From NCBI RefSeq assembly GCF_030817475.1, contig NZ_JAUSZJ010000002.1, positions 2,383,501-2,447,500 on the forward strand: a DNA stretch of 64,000 nucleotides. Reading direction: 5' to 3'. The position numbers and the translations under genes are program-made. Positions 16,974 through 25,702 of this stretch are shown here, in pieces (positions within the stretch are counted from its first letter, which is position 1; each line of letters opens with the position of its first letter). Source of the DNA: Streptomyces sp. V2I9. GTDB lineage: Bacteria; Actinomycetota; Actinomycetes; Streptomycetales; Streptomycetaceae. The notes below the pieces were generated by a model. It saw nothing but the letters and a program-made list of their open reading frames with translations, did no database searches and had not been told where the DNA came from.

Positions 16974-18148
16974 AGCCCGGACCGCCTCGGGCACGGCGGG
17001 TGCTCACAGCGTTCGAGGAACGCGAACAGCTCCTCCCAGCGGCGCAGCGCCTCAGGCTCGGAGAACCGCTGGACGCCGGACCGGGCGCGCGCGCCCATCG
17101 CGTCGCGCAGCCGGGGGTTGCCGGTGAGCCGCAGCAGCCGGTCGGCGAGGGCGTCGATGTCCCCGGCGGGGGCCAGGAGCCCGTCCTCGCCGTCGCGGAC
17201 GATCTCACGGACGCCGGGCGCGCAGTCGAACGCCGCGCAGGGCACGCCGCTGGCCATCGCCTCCAGCAGGGCGAGCGGGAAGCCCTCGCCGCGGGAGGAC
17301 TGGACGAAGACGGAGGCCCCGGCCAGGGATTGCTCCACGTCGTCGGTGCGGCCCATCCACTCCACGGACCCGTCGAGGCCGAGGCCGGTGCACTGGGCCT
17401 TGAGCGCGGCTTCGTCCTCGCCGGCCCCGTAGATCCGCAGCCGCCAGTCGGGGCGGGCGGGGGCGACCAGGGCCCAGGTGTCCAGGAGGAGGTCGATGCC
17501 CTTCTGGTCGCTGAGCCGGCCGATGGCGGCGACGGTCCTCTCGCTGCGCGGGGAGGGCACTCCGGGGAGGCGGGCGAGGGCGTTGGGCAGGAAGCCGACG
17601 TTGTTCATGCCGTCCCCGGCCCACCGGTCGGCGTCCTCCTCGGTGAGGACGAGCCAGTGGTCGAGGTCCTTGTAGTGGTTCTTGATCCAGCGGTAGCGGT
17701 GGCTCGCACGGGAGTAGTCGTAGGACTCGTGGCTCATCCCGATGACGCGCAGCCCGGTGGTGTCGGCCTCTCCGACCCACTCCATCGCCCAGACCTGGGT
17801 GACGATGACGATCGCGCCGGGGCGGGCGCCGGCGAAGATCCCGGAGAGCCGGGCGACCGCCTGCTTCTTCGCGGCGGCCCGCGCGGCCTCCCTGCGCCGG
17901 GTGGGGACGCGGAAGCGGTCGCGGACGCCGTGGGGCGTCCAGGGGGTCGGGGGGTGCGCGGGGTAGAGGGCGGTGACGGGATGGGCCGGCCGCTCGGGCA
18001 GCGCCATCTTGAGGTCGGAGGCGTGGATGCCGATGGCGTGGACCCGGTGGCCCCGCTCGGTGAAGAGGCGGGCGGTCTGGTGCATCCAGCCGGTGACGCC
18101 GCCGAGTTCGTCGGTGCTGTTGGAGACGATGAAGATGTCGCGGCTCAT
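16610..18148 (-). CDS. Family 4 glycosyltransferase (3' end probably frameshifted)
   Basis: GT-B fold retaining glycosyltransferase, 512 aa as read. VSNSTDELGGV is at the N-terminus, and the donor-binding half shows AIGRLSDQKGIDLLLD and the E-x7-E-type motif EGFPLALLEAM. The ATG overlaps the upstream stop (ATGA), so it is translationally coupled to the TagF-like gene before it. The family domain ends near residue 380 (ELFAFLER). The last about 132 residues are antisense to the convergent GT2-TagF gene and have odd composition. A single-base shift at about 17006 would give LER-Leu-stop with a TGA at 17004-17006. That is the likely original end. Confidence 0.85.
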   Translation of the reverse strand: MSRDIFIVSNSTDELGGVTGWMHQTARLFTERGHRVHAIGIHASDLKMALPERPAHPVTALYPAHPPTPWTPHGVRDRFRVPTRRREAARAAAKKQAVARLSGIFAGARPGAIVIVTQVWAMEWVGEADTTGLRVIGMSHESYDYSRASHRYRWIKNHYKDLDHWLVLTEEDADRWAGDGMNNVGFLPNALARLPGVPSPRSERTVAAIGRLSDQKGIDLLLDTWALVAPARPDWRLRIYGAGEDEAALKAQCTGLGLDGSVEWMGRTDDVEQSLAGASVFVQSSRGEGFPLALLEAMASGVPCAAFDCAPGVREIVRDGEDGLLAPAGDIDALADRLLRLTGNPRLRDAMGARARSGVQRFSEPEALRRWEELFAFLERCEHPPCPRRSGLQPRTAAPAPSCAGRAAAGVRRAAYGTGSGSPSVSPRKTRRTTRSAANPSSYGQNRARNAARSCAAWEPRQWSVVRTSTSSSWLRTTTPGGNAVMSKYVPRDASYASMSGRCSTTGRSRLA

Positions 18149-21024
18149 CGGCCGGCCCCCCGGTCGTGGTCGGTGATGTGACGGGTGTCCCGGCAGATCT
18201 TGGGACCGAAGACGGCGGCGACGGTTCTGCGGGCGGCGTCGCCCCGGTCGTAGGGCCCGAACTGCCGGACGAACTCCCGGCGCCGGTCGGCCCACCGGGC
18301 GTCGGACTTCTTCAGTTCGGCGAGGACCCCGAACAGCTCCTCCGGGGTCGCGGTGACCGGCCCCGGCGCCTTCTCCCGCAGGTCGAAGTAGCTGCCGCGC
18401 TCGGCCGCGTACGCGTCGAGGTCGGGGGCGAACAGGACGACGGGCCGGTCGAGGAGGGCGAAGTCGAACATGATGGACGAGTAGTCGGTGATCAACACGT
18501 CGGTGATCGCCAGGAGTTCGCTGGTGTCGTGGTGGCGGGAGACGTCCACGACGGTGCCGGGCGGGCAGACGGGCAGCCGCGCGGACTCCAGGTAGTGGGA
18601 GCGCACCAGCAGCGTGTGGGTGTCGCCGAACCGCTCCGCGAACTCCCGTACGTCCAGCAGCAGTCGGCTCCTGCGCTGTTTGCCGGGCCCGCCCCGGAAG
18701 GTCGGGGCGTACAGCACGGTCCTCCGGTGGTCGTCCAGCCCCAGTTCCGCCGCGAGGGGCGGGCGGGGCAGCCGTCCTTCGGTCTCGGCCCGGTCGCGCT
18801 CCGCGATCAGGACGTCGTTGCGCGGATAGCCGGTGCGCAGGAGGCGTTCCTCGGGCAGCCGGTAGGCGCGGGCCAGGGTGGCCACGTCGTGCTCGGAGCG
18901 GACGAGGAAGTGGTCGAAGCGGTCCACGGCCCGCCGGAGCCGTTCGCGCTGCGGGGCGTTCTGGAGCCGTACGCGGGTCTCGTCGAAGCCCATCCGCTTG
19001 TACGCGGAACCGTGCCAGGTCTGGAGGTACGTGGTGTGCGGGGGTTTGCGCAGGTGCTGCGGGAAGCCCTGGTTGTCCACCCAGTACTCGGCGCGGGCCA
19101 GCGCCCACAGGTAGCGCCAGGACCAGCGGCGTACGAGGCGGGCGTCCTCGGGGAAGCCGGCCGGGGAGGGGTCGTAGGACCAGGTGGCGCGCAGTCTCAG
19201 GCCCTGGCGGCGGATCTCCTCGTACACGGCGCGCGGACTGTCGCCGTAGCAGGTGCCCATGTGGCTCTCGAAGACGACGGAGCCCCGGCGGACGGGGAGG
19301 CGGGTGAGCCAGGTGTTGTAGACGGGGGCCTTGAAGCCGCGGGAGCGGTAGCGGTCCAGCCGCTTGCGCAGGGCCCGGACGAGGAGCTTCGCCTTGCGGG
19401 CGGGGCGGAACCGGGTGGCGTAGCGGGCCAGGCGGTGGGCGGTACGGGCCGGGCGGCGGCGGGCGGTCAGCCGGAGCGCGAAGTGGTCCTTGAGCGTGAT
19501 GTAGGGCTCCCAGGTGTCCCCGGTGAGCCGCCCGAGCCGGGGGCGGGCGGCGAACCGCACCGCTTCCGCCACCTGGTCCTGCGGGGCGAAGAGGTCGCTG
19601 ACGGACCGGGGCCCGTCGGCGCCCCCCGCCCGTACGGTCAGCCGCGCGTCCCACGCCGTGTCGCGGAGGCCGAGGGGGCGCAGGCGGCGCGTGACGTCGA
19701 TCCGCGCGCGCCAGGTGATCCCGTTGCCGTCGTGCCGGACCTCCTCGATCGGGAACGCGACGGCGTGCGCCCCGCCGCGGGCCCGGAACTCCAGGGTGGC
19801 GGTGAGCGGGGTGCCGGGGCCGGGGCCGGTGTGGCCGGGCAGCACGAGGCGGCCTTCGAGCAGCAGGCATCCCTGCTCGGCGGTGGCGCGGGTGAGCCGG
19901 TTCATCAGCCGCATCTCGCCGAATGTGCGGTACTGGTGGCCGAGTCCGGTGACGTCGAAGGCCGGCTCGGCCGGGTCGCCGGCCCAGCCGATCCGCCCGT
20001 CCCGGCCCGCCGTCAGGGGTGCGCACACGGTGGCGGGGCGGCTCAGCGCGTAGGCGGCGGCGAGGACCCCTTCGGCGTCGCCCCGCGCCAGCAGCGCCAC
20101 GGCGACCCGCTCCAGCGGAGGCAGTTCCGGTACGCCGGTGCGGAAGGGGCCGGTCAGCACACGGGCGGCGGTGGCGGCGGCCCGGTCGCGGAGGGCGGCG
20201 GGAAGCCGGGGGAAGGACCGGGCGAGCGGCACCAGGTGGTCGCGGGCGAACGCCGTCTCCCGCTCCGCTCGCAGGTCGGGCAGTCCTTGGGCGACGAGGG
20301 TGTCGGCGACCCGGTGGTGGGCCTCGACGAGGGCGGCGAGGTCGCGGGCCCGGTCGGGGACGGCCCGCCCGGTCACGACGAGGCGGCGGACCAGGGCGAT
20401 CCGGCCGACCGCTGCCGCGGCGAGCGGGCCGAACAGGATCTCGCCGTGCGCCAGGTCCTCCTCGTACCGCAGCCCGTGCTGCCGGGCGGCCTCGCGGCGC
20501 AGGCAGAATCCGGTCACCAGGGCGTCCCTGACGACGAGTTCGGGGGCCTCGGTGCAGCGGTTGAGGGTGCGCGAGCGGGCGTACAGGCCGCCCTGCCAGG
20601 ACGGCTCGCGCTCCTTGCCGGTCTCGTCGGCGGCCAGGCTCCAGCGGCCGGCGACGAGATCGGCGCGGCTGGTCTCCCCGGCCTGCCAGAGGTTGCGGCA
20701 GGCGTGGCGCTGGAGGCGCTCGCCGGGGGTGAGGACCAGGACGTACCGGCCGGTCGCCGCGTCGAGGCCGGCGTTGCGCAGGGCCCCGGTGGTGCGGACG
20801 GCGGGGTCGGCGTGGACGAGGCGGACCCGCCCGGAGGCCCGGTCCGCGAGGGTGCGGGCCGCGGCGTGGAGGGCCGGGGCGGCGGCGGAGGCGAGGACCA
20901 CGACGGCTTCGACGCCGCGCAGCGACTGGCCGAGCACGGAGGCGACGGAGGCACGCAGGGCATCCGCGCCGCCCGCCGCTCCGCCGTCCCCGCCGCCGGT
21001 GATGACACAGCTGAAGTCGATCAC
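18145..21024 (-). CDS. TagF-like glycerophosphotransferase with degenerate GT-A domain
   Basis: 959 aa. The N-terminal about 220 residues align by eye with GT2 domains of its neighbours (GALRNAGLDAATGRYVLVL), but the VDDGSTD site reads VVLASAA and the FVDSDD site reads VLTPGE, so sugar transfer is probably lost. A beta-rich linker and a basic stretch follow. The C-terminus is a complete CDP-glycerol glycerophosphotransferase domain: TWHGSAYKRMG (about 669), GYPRNDV, LYAPTFRGG and LITDYSSIMFDF (about 841). The GTG start overlaps the upstream TGA, and the stop overlaps the GT4 start, giving a coupled three-gene string. It is predicted to add polyol-phosphate units to a wall polymer. Confidence 0.85.
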   Translation of the reverse strand: MIDFSCVITGGGDGGAAGGADALRASVASVLGQSLRGVEAVVVLASAAAPALHAAARTLADRASGRVRLVHADPAVRTTGALRNAGLDAATGRYVLVLTPGERLQRHACRNLWQAGETSRADLVAGRWSLAADETGKEREPSWQGGLYARSRTLNRCTEAPELVVRDALVTGFCLRREAARQHGLRYEEDLAHGEILFGPLAAAAVGRIALVRRLVVTGRAVPDRARDLAALVEAHHRVADTLVAQGLPDLRAERETAFARDHLVPLARSFPRLPAALRDRAAATAARVLTGPFRTGVPELPPLERVAVALLARGDAEGVLAAAYALSRPATVCAPLTAGRDGRIGWAGDPAEPAFDVTGLGHQYRTFGEMRLMNRLTRATAEQGCLLLEGRLVLPGHTGPGPGTPLTATLEFRARGGAHAVAFPIEEVRHDGNGITWRARIDVTRRLRPLGLRDTAWDARLTVRAGGADGPRSVSDLFAPQDQVAEAVRFAARPRLGRLTGDTWEPYITLKDHFALRLTARRRPARTAHRLARYATRFRPARKAKLLVRALRKRLDRYRSRGFKAPVYNTWLTRLPVRRGSVVFESHMGTCYGDSPRAVYEEIRRQGLRLRATWSYDPSPAGFPEDARLVRRWSWRYLWALARAEYWVDNQGFPQHLRKPPHTTYLQTWHGSAYKRMGFDETRVRLQNAPQRERLRRAVDRFDHFLVRSEHDVATLARAYRLPEERLLRTGYPRNDVLIAERDRAETEGRLPRPPLAAELGLDDHRRTVLYAPTFRGGPGKQRRSRLLLDVREFAERFGDTHTLLVRSHYLESARLPVCPPGTVVDVSRHHDTSELLAITDVLITDYSSIMFDFALLDRPVVLFAPDLDAYAAERGSYFDLREKAPGPVTATPEELFGVLAELKKSDARWADRRREFVRQFGPYDRGDAARRTVAAVFGPKICRDTRHITDHDRGAGR

Positions 21025-24000
21025 GCCTGCTCCCCCTCGATGGTCCGGTCGCCCTTGAGCATCCGGTCGACGACGCCTGCGGCGGCGGTCCCGTCGTCGA
21101 GGTCGCAGAACGCCTCCCGGAACCGCTCGTAGGCGTCCCGGTATTCGGCGGTGGCGGTCTCCGGGTGGCGCAGGGCGGCGACGATCGCGGCGGAGTCGGG
21201 GATCAGGGGGCCGGGGGCGCGGCGCTCGAAGTCGAAGCAGAAGCCGCGCAGGGTGTCGCGGTAGTGGGCCAGGTCGTGGGTGTGGAAGAGCATCGGGCGG
21301 CCGGTCTGTGCGAAGTCGAACATGATCGAGGAGTAGTCCGTGACCAACGCGTCGCTGATCAGCAGCAGTTCGGCGACGTCCGGGTAGCGGGAGACGTCCC
21401 GGACGAAAGCGGTGTCGGGCACGCTCCCGCCGACGAGGTAGTGCCGCCGGACCAGCAGGACGTGGTCCTCGCCGAGGGCCCGGCGCGCCAGTTCCAGGTC
21501 GAGGGGGAGGTCGGGGGCGTACCGTCCGCCCTGCCGGGGCCGGTCCTCGCGCCAGGTGGGGGCGTACAGGATCACCCGCCGCCCCTCGGGGATCGCAAGC
21601 CGTTCGCGTACGGCGGTGGCGACCTTGCCCCGGTCGGGGGCGTACAGCAGGTCGTTGCGCGGGTAGCCGCACTCCAGGACCTCGCCGGAGTAGCCGAAGG
21701 CGCGGCGCAGGACCGGGGTGGAGAAGCTGTTCGGGGAGACGAGGACGCTCCACTGGGCGGACCGGTGCTCCATGGACGCCATGTACGCGGCGTCGGCGTG
21801 CGGGGTGCCCGCGAGGTCGCGGCCGATGCGCTTGAGCGGGGTGCCGTGCCACGTCTGGACGACGCACTGGCCCTCGGCCCGCTCGAACCACTGGGGCAGG
21901 TGGGTGTTGGTGACGATCCACCGGCTGCGGGCCAGCGCCTCGTGCCATGCGGCGCTGTGCAGGGCGACGGGCCGGACCCCTTCGGGCACGGCGGCCTGCT
22001 GGTCGCGCACCACCCACAGGTGCTCGATGTCCCGCCCGCGTGCGGCCAGTTCGCGGTGGACGGCGCGGGGCGAGTCGGAGAACTGACGGCCGTCGAAGCT
22101 GGAGTAGAGGACGGCGGGCCGCAGGTCGTCCGCCGTGCGGGCACGGAGGGCCGCATACCGTTCGCGCTGGATGCGCTGCCCGTACGGGCCCCGCTCCGCG
22201 AGGGGGAGGGCGCTGCCGGACTCCAGGACGAGCCGGTCGTGGTGGCGCCGCTGGAGGACGAAGTCGCGTCCGTGAGCGGTCCGTCGGCGCGGCAGGGAGT
22301 GGTGGAGGGGGGTGCTCGCACGGAGTGGCCGGTACGCCTCCGCCTCCCGCTCCCCCGGTGCGCGCAGGAAGAGGTACCAGCGCCCTTCGCCCAACGGCAG
22401 TGCCCCGCCGATGCCTTCTACGGCAGCGGGCGCGAACACGGCGCGGAAGCCGTCGCCGCCCGGCCGTTCCAGGGGTACGGCGACCTCTTCCTGGTGGCCG
22501 CTGTGGCGCAGGACGAGTTCGTGGCCGGTGCCGGTGGGCTCGGGGAACGTTCCGGAGAGGGCGAGTTCGCCCGCCTCCGTCCAGGCCGCGGAGGTGACGA
22601 CGGGCTGCACGGCCCGGTCGGTGAGGACGAGGTCGCCCGAGGGGTTGGGGGCCGCGTACAGCTCACGGCCGCCCCGCAGCGGATAGCGTCCGTCCGGGTC
22701 GTCGGTCCGTGCGGCGACCGTCAACGGCTGCCCGTCGGTCACGAGTTGGACGCCCCAGATGTCGTCCTCCCCCCGGAAGGCACTGAGCGGGACATCGGCC
22801 GAGCGGGTTCCGGCCGAGCCGCGCAGCGCGAACTCCCGTGTCTCCTTGGTACGCCACTCGGTGAGCCGGAGCGCGACCGGTCCGGTGGCCCCCAGGACCT
22901 TCACCTCCAGACGTACGGCGTCCTCGGCCGCCGACTGCCCGGTCAGGACGGCGGCGACGCGTTCGGTGCGCAGTTCCAGCTTGTTGCCGGAGAGGACGGG
23001 GACGATCCGGGTCCCTTCACCGGTGTACGTCACGGCGGGCGGGGCCGGGGTGCCGACGAGCCGCATCGGCCCGCGGCGCGGCCGCCCCGCGCCGACGACG
23101 ACGGCCTCCGGCTTCCAGGTCGTCCGGGCGTGGCCGGCCTTCCCGCTCCTTCCGGTGAGCGCGCGGGGGTCGATGACGGCCTCGAATCCGGCACGGTCGT
23201 AGCGGTGCAGGGAGCGGCCGGAGCGGGCGGTGGCCTCCTCACCGCCGGCCGGGCGCAGCCGCAGCGGGACGAGCCGCTTCCCTGAGCGCAGCCAGCCGAG
23301 CCGGGGCGGTCCGCCGGGGGCGTTGCGCACGTAGGCGTACCCGGTGAGGTGCAGCAGCCCGTCACGCCAGACGGCCTCGGTGAGGTGGGCGTGCACGGGC
23401 AGGTCGGAGGAGGCGAGGGCGGTGACGGCGGGCGGCAGCGGGTCGCGGACGGCGGGGTGGTGGGCGCGGGGGCGGAGGAGTCCGCGTACGTGGAAGGTGT
23501 CCCGGTCCTTCTTCTCGTCGGCGATGAGGGCGAGGAGTTCGGGGAGGCGGCGTTCCCTGATGAGCTCCCATTTGACCCGCAGGTGCAGGGGCAGGGAGGC
23601 GAGGACACCGGGTTCGACGGTGGCGGCGAAGGCGCCCGCGTGTCGCAGGAAGGCTTCGTGGAACTCGGCGTCGCCGTCCGGGAGGGCCTCGATGAACAGC
23701 CACAGGTCGCCGGAGAGGACGTGCGCGTCGTAGCGCCGCTTGGCCTCGGCCGTCCCCGCCGCTCCCGGCTCGCCGGGCCGCTCCGCGAGGAAGCGGCTGA
23801 CCGTGGTGACGGCGGTGACCCGGTCGCGGATGCCTCGGGGGACGGCCCGCCGCGTGGTGATCGAGCCGTCGCGGTCGCGCCAGTGGTAGACGGGCTCCTC
23901 GACGACGTCCACCGAACGCGCCAGGAAGTGCGCGGGCAGGACGACGGCGATGTCCTCGTACAGCACCCCGGTGGGGAAGGCGAACGCGTGCTCGTCCCAG

Positions 24001-24509
24001 AAGGCGCGGCGGAAGACCTTGTTGCAGGCGATGCGGTCCCCGAGCAGGATCCAGTCGCGGGTGACGTGAGTGGCCCGGCGGGCCTTCTCCATCGGCTTGC
24101 GGAACATCGGGGACTGCTCCAGCTCTCCGCCGGCCCGCAGCCGCAGCACGTTGCCGGTGGCGAAGTCCGAGCCGGAGGCGTCGAGTTCGGCCAGCATCCG
24201 GGCGTACGCGCCGGGCGGCACGACGTCGTCGCTGTCGACGAACGTCAGGAACTCCGCGTCGGGACGGGCCTCGCGGACCCCGGCGTTGCGGGCCGCGCCG
24301 AGCCCGGCGTTCTCCTGGCGGATCAGCCGGAAGCGGGGGTCGCGCTCGGTGAACTCCTGCGCGATCGCCGGGCCTCGGTCCGTGGAGCCGTCGTCGACGA
24401 GGACGACCTCCAGGTCGGGCATGGTCTGCTCGGCGAGGGAGGTCAGGCAGGCACCGAGGTACTCCTCGACGTTGTAGAGGGGGACGACGACGGTGAGACG
24501 GGGTGCCAT
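21021..24509 (-). CDS. Bifunctional GT2 glycosyltransferase / TagF-like glycerophosphotransferase
   Basis: A 1162-aa enzyme. Residues 1-230 form an intact GT-A domain (VVVPLYNVEEYL, VLVDDGSTD, FVDSDD). About 330-750 is an unusual beta-rich central region, repeated in style in the 1247-aa homologue further on. The C-terminal TagF-like domain has TWHGTPLKRIG (about 883), CGYPRNDL, LYAPTWRED and VTDYSSIMFDF (about 1055). Such fusions make and decorate teichoic-acid-like polymers on a lipid carrier in the cytoplasm. The ATG at 24509 was preferred; GGAAGGA lies 12 nt upstream. An ATG at 24542 would add 11 residues. It heads a coupled operon with the next two genes. Confidence 0.88.
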   Translation of the reverse strand: MAPRLTVVVPLYNVEEYLGACLTSLAEQTMPDLEVVLVDDGSTDRGPAIAQEFTERDPRFRLIRQENAGLGAARNAGVREARPDAEFLTFVDSDDVVPPGAYARMLAELDASGSDFATGNVLRLRAGGELEQSPMFRKPMEKARRATHVTRDWILLGDRIACNKVFRRAFWDEHAFAFPTGVLYEDIAVVLPAHFLARSVDVVEEPVYHWRDRDGSITTRRAVPRGIRDRVTAVTTVSRFLAERPGEPGAAGTAEAKRRYDAHVLSGDLWLFIEALPDGDAEFHEAFLRHAGAFAATVEPGVLASLPLHLRVKWELIRERRLPELLALIADEKKDRDTFHVRGLLRPRAHHPAVRDPLPPAVTALASSDLPVHAHLTEAVWRDGLLHLTGYAYVRNAPGGPPRLGWLRSGKRLVPLRLRPAGGEEATARSGRSLHRYDRAGFEAVIDPRALTGRSGKAGHARTTWKPEAVVVGAGRPRRGPMRLVGTPAPPAVTYTGEGTRIVPVLSGNKLELRTERVAAVLTGQSAAEDAVRLEVKVLGATGPVALRLTEWRTKETREFALRGSAGTRSADVPLSAFRGEDDIWGVQLVTDGQPLTVAARTDDPDGRYPLRGGRELYAAPNPSGDLVLTDRAVQPVVTSAAWTEAGELALSGTFPEPTGTGHELVLRHSGHQEEVAVPLERPGGDGFRAVFAPAAVEGIGGALPLGEGRWYLFLRAPGEREAEAYRPLRASTPLHHSLPRRRTAHGRDFVLQRRHHDRLVLESGSALPLAERGPYGQRIQRERYAALRARTADDLRPAVLYSSFDGRQFSDSPRAVHRELAARGRDIEHLWVVRDQQAAVPEGVRPVALHSAAWHEALARSRWIVTNTHLPQWFERAEGQCVVQTWHGTPLKRIGRDLAGTPHADAAYMASMEHRSAQWSVLVSPNSFSTPVLRRAFGYSGEVLECGYPRNDLLYAPDRGKVATAVRERLAIPEGRRVILYAPTWREDRPRQGGRYAPDLPLDLELARRALGEDHVLLVRRHYLVGGSVPDTAFVRDVSRYPDVAELLLISDALVTDYSSIMFDFAQTGRPMLFHTHDLAHYRDTLRGFCFDFERRAPGPLIPDSAAIVAALRHPETATAEYRDAYERFREAFCDLDDGTAAAGVVDRMLKGDRTIEGEQA

Positions 24510-24806
24510 CGCGGCGCACGATCCTTCCGGGGCGGACGACATCGGGGCGGATGAGCGTCGGTGGACAGGGGTTTGCGGCAGGGGAACTTCGGGCGCGAGG
24601 TGTCTCGGGCGCGAAGAGCCTTCGGAGGCCGTTCGGGGGCCATGGGGTACAACCCGCGCCGGATGGCCGAGTCACCCGAGGGGGTCCGTTCGGGTGACGG
24701 TAGGGGCGGAGTCGGGCACACGGGGGCGCGCCGGGAGCACGTTCGAGCCCCGTACCGGAAGGGCACGGGGCTCGGTGCTCGGCGCTGCCGCGGGCGGGGA
24801 GGCAGG
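24510..24806. other. Intergenic region with operon promoter and upstream terminator
   Basis: 297 bp separate the O-methyltransferase stop from the start of the three-gene wall operon. Besides the hairpin at 24745-24773, I see no gene. The operon promoter should lie here but is not recognisable. Confidence 0.5.
24745..24773 (-). terminator. Intrinsic terminator after the TylF-like gene
   Basis: A perfect 9-bp stem (24745-24753 with 24765-24773) with an 11-nt loop, about 35 bp past the stop. Confidence 0.65.
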
Positions 24807-25691
24807 TCAGGGCTTGACGGCGATCCGGCCCTCGTCCATGCGGAGCAGGAGCAGCCGTTCGCCGGTCTTCTCCAGGAACTCGTCGACGGCCTGCCGTGAT
24901 CCCTGCCAGTAGCCGTAGTCGTCGATGAGGAGCACGCCGCCGGGGACCAACCGGTCGTACAGGTGCTCCAGTTCGTGCTTGGTGGACGCGTACCAGTCGG
25001 TGTCCAGGCGCAGGATCGCGATCTGCTCGGGGGCCTGGTCGGGGACGGTGTCCTCGACGCGGCCGCGCACGTAGTGCACGCGCTCCTGCGGGTACGGCAC
25101 GTCCTCGAAGCCCGCCTTGACGTCCTCCAGCGAGGCGACGGCCCAGATCGGCCGGTCCTTGCCCTGGGCGTCCAGCAGCTCCCGGGCGGGCCGGCCGTCG
25201 CGCCGCAGGTCCTCGGCGGTGGGCGGGGTCATGCCCTCGTAGGTGTCGAAGAGGTACAGGTCGCGCTCGGTCTCCCCGACGGAGAGGAGGGTCCGGGCGC
25301 AGGCCTGCATGGAACCGCCGCGCCAGACGCCGCATTCGACGACGGAACCGGGAATGTCGTGCCGGGCGATGTACCGGGTGGCGAGGATGAAGGCGTTGAG
25401 CCGCTCCGGCGAGGTCATCGAGTACGGCTTGACCGCGCGGATGATGTCCTTCGCCTCGTCGTCGTAGTCCGCCGGGAACGCCGGGGCGGGCTTTTTCGCC
25501 GCGGGCTTCGGCTTCGCGGCCGAAGCGGGTGCGGGGCCCGCCTGCGCGGCCGGTGCCGGAGCGGCGCGGGCGGTACGGGCGGCAGGCACGGTGACGCGCC
25601 TGAGCTGATATCCGGTGAGCTGCTGAAGGACGCCGTTGACGGCGTTGCGCCAAGCCATGCACCGGGACAGTACGCGCGCTTTGTGCCACAT
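24807..25691 (-). CDS. TylF/MycF-type SAM-dependent O-methyltransferase
   Basis: 294 aa. After a 45-residue basic start and an Ala/Pro/Lys-rich linker (about 36-75), the catalytic domain matches the macrocin O-methyltransferase family: SVVECGVWRGGSM is the SAM-binding motif, LFDTYEGM and LRLDTDWYAS follow, and LLIDDYGYW supplies the metal-binding aspartates. Family members methylate sugar hydroxyls in antibiotics and glycans. Next to wall-polymer genes this one probably methylates a polymer sugar. The ATG lies 11 bp past the stop of the preceding methyltransferase; a TTG 15 nt upstream with GGCAGG is an alternative start. Confidence 0.87.
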   Translation of the reverse strand: MWHKARVLSRCMAWRNAVNGVLQQLTGYQLRRVTVPAARTARAAPAPAAQAGPAPASAAKPKPAAKKPAPAFPADYDDEAKDIIRAVKPYSMTSPERLNAFILATRYIARHDIPGSVVECGVWRGGSMQACARTLLSVGETERDLYLFDTYEGMTPPTAEDLRRDGRPARELLDAQGKDRPIWAVASLEDVKAGFEDVPYPQERVHYVRGRVEDTVPDQAPEQIAILRLDTDWYASTKHELEHLYDRLVPGGVLLIDDYGYWQGSRQAVDEFLEKTGERLLLLRMDEGRIAVKP

Positions 25692-25702
25692 GTCATCTTT
25701 CG

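Noticed and set aside
21021..24509. Secondary-metabolite gene cluster because of a TylF-like methyltransferase nearby
   Set aside because: There are no polyketide, NRPS or deoxysugar genes; the surrounding genes are wall-polymer transferases and an exporter.
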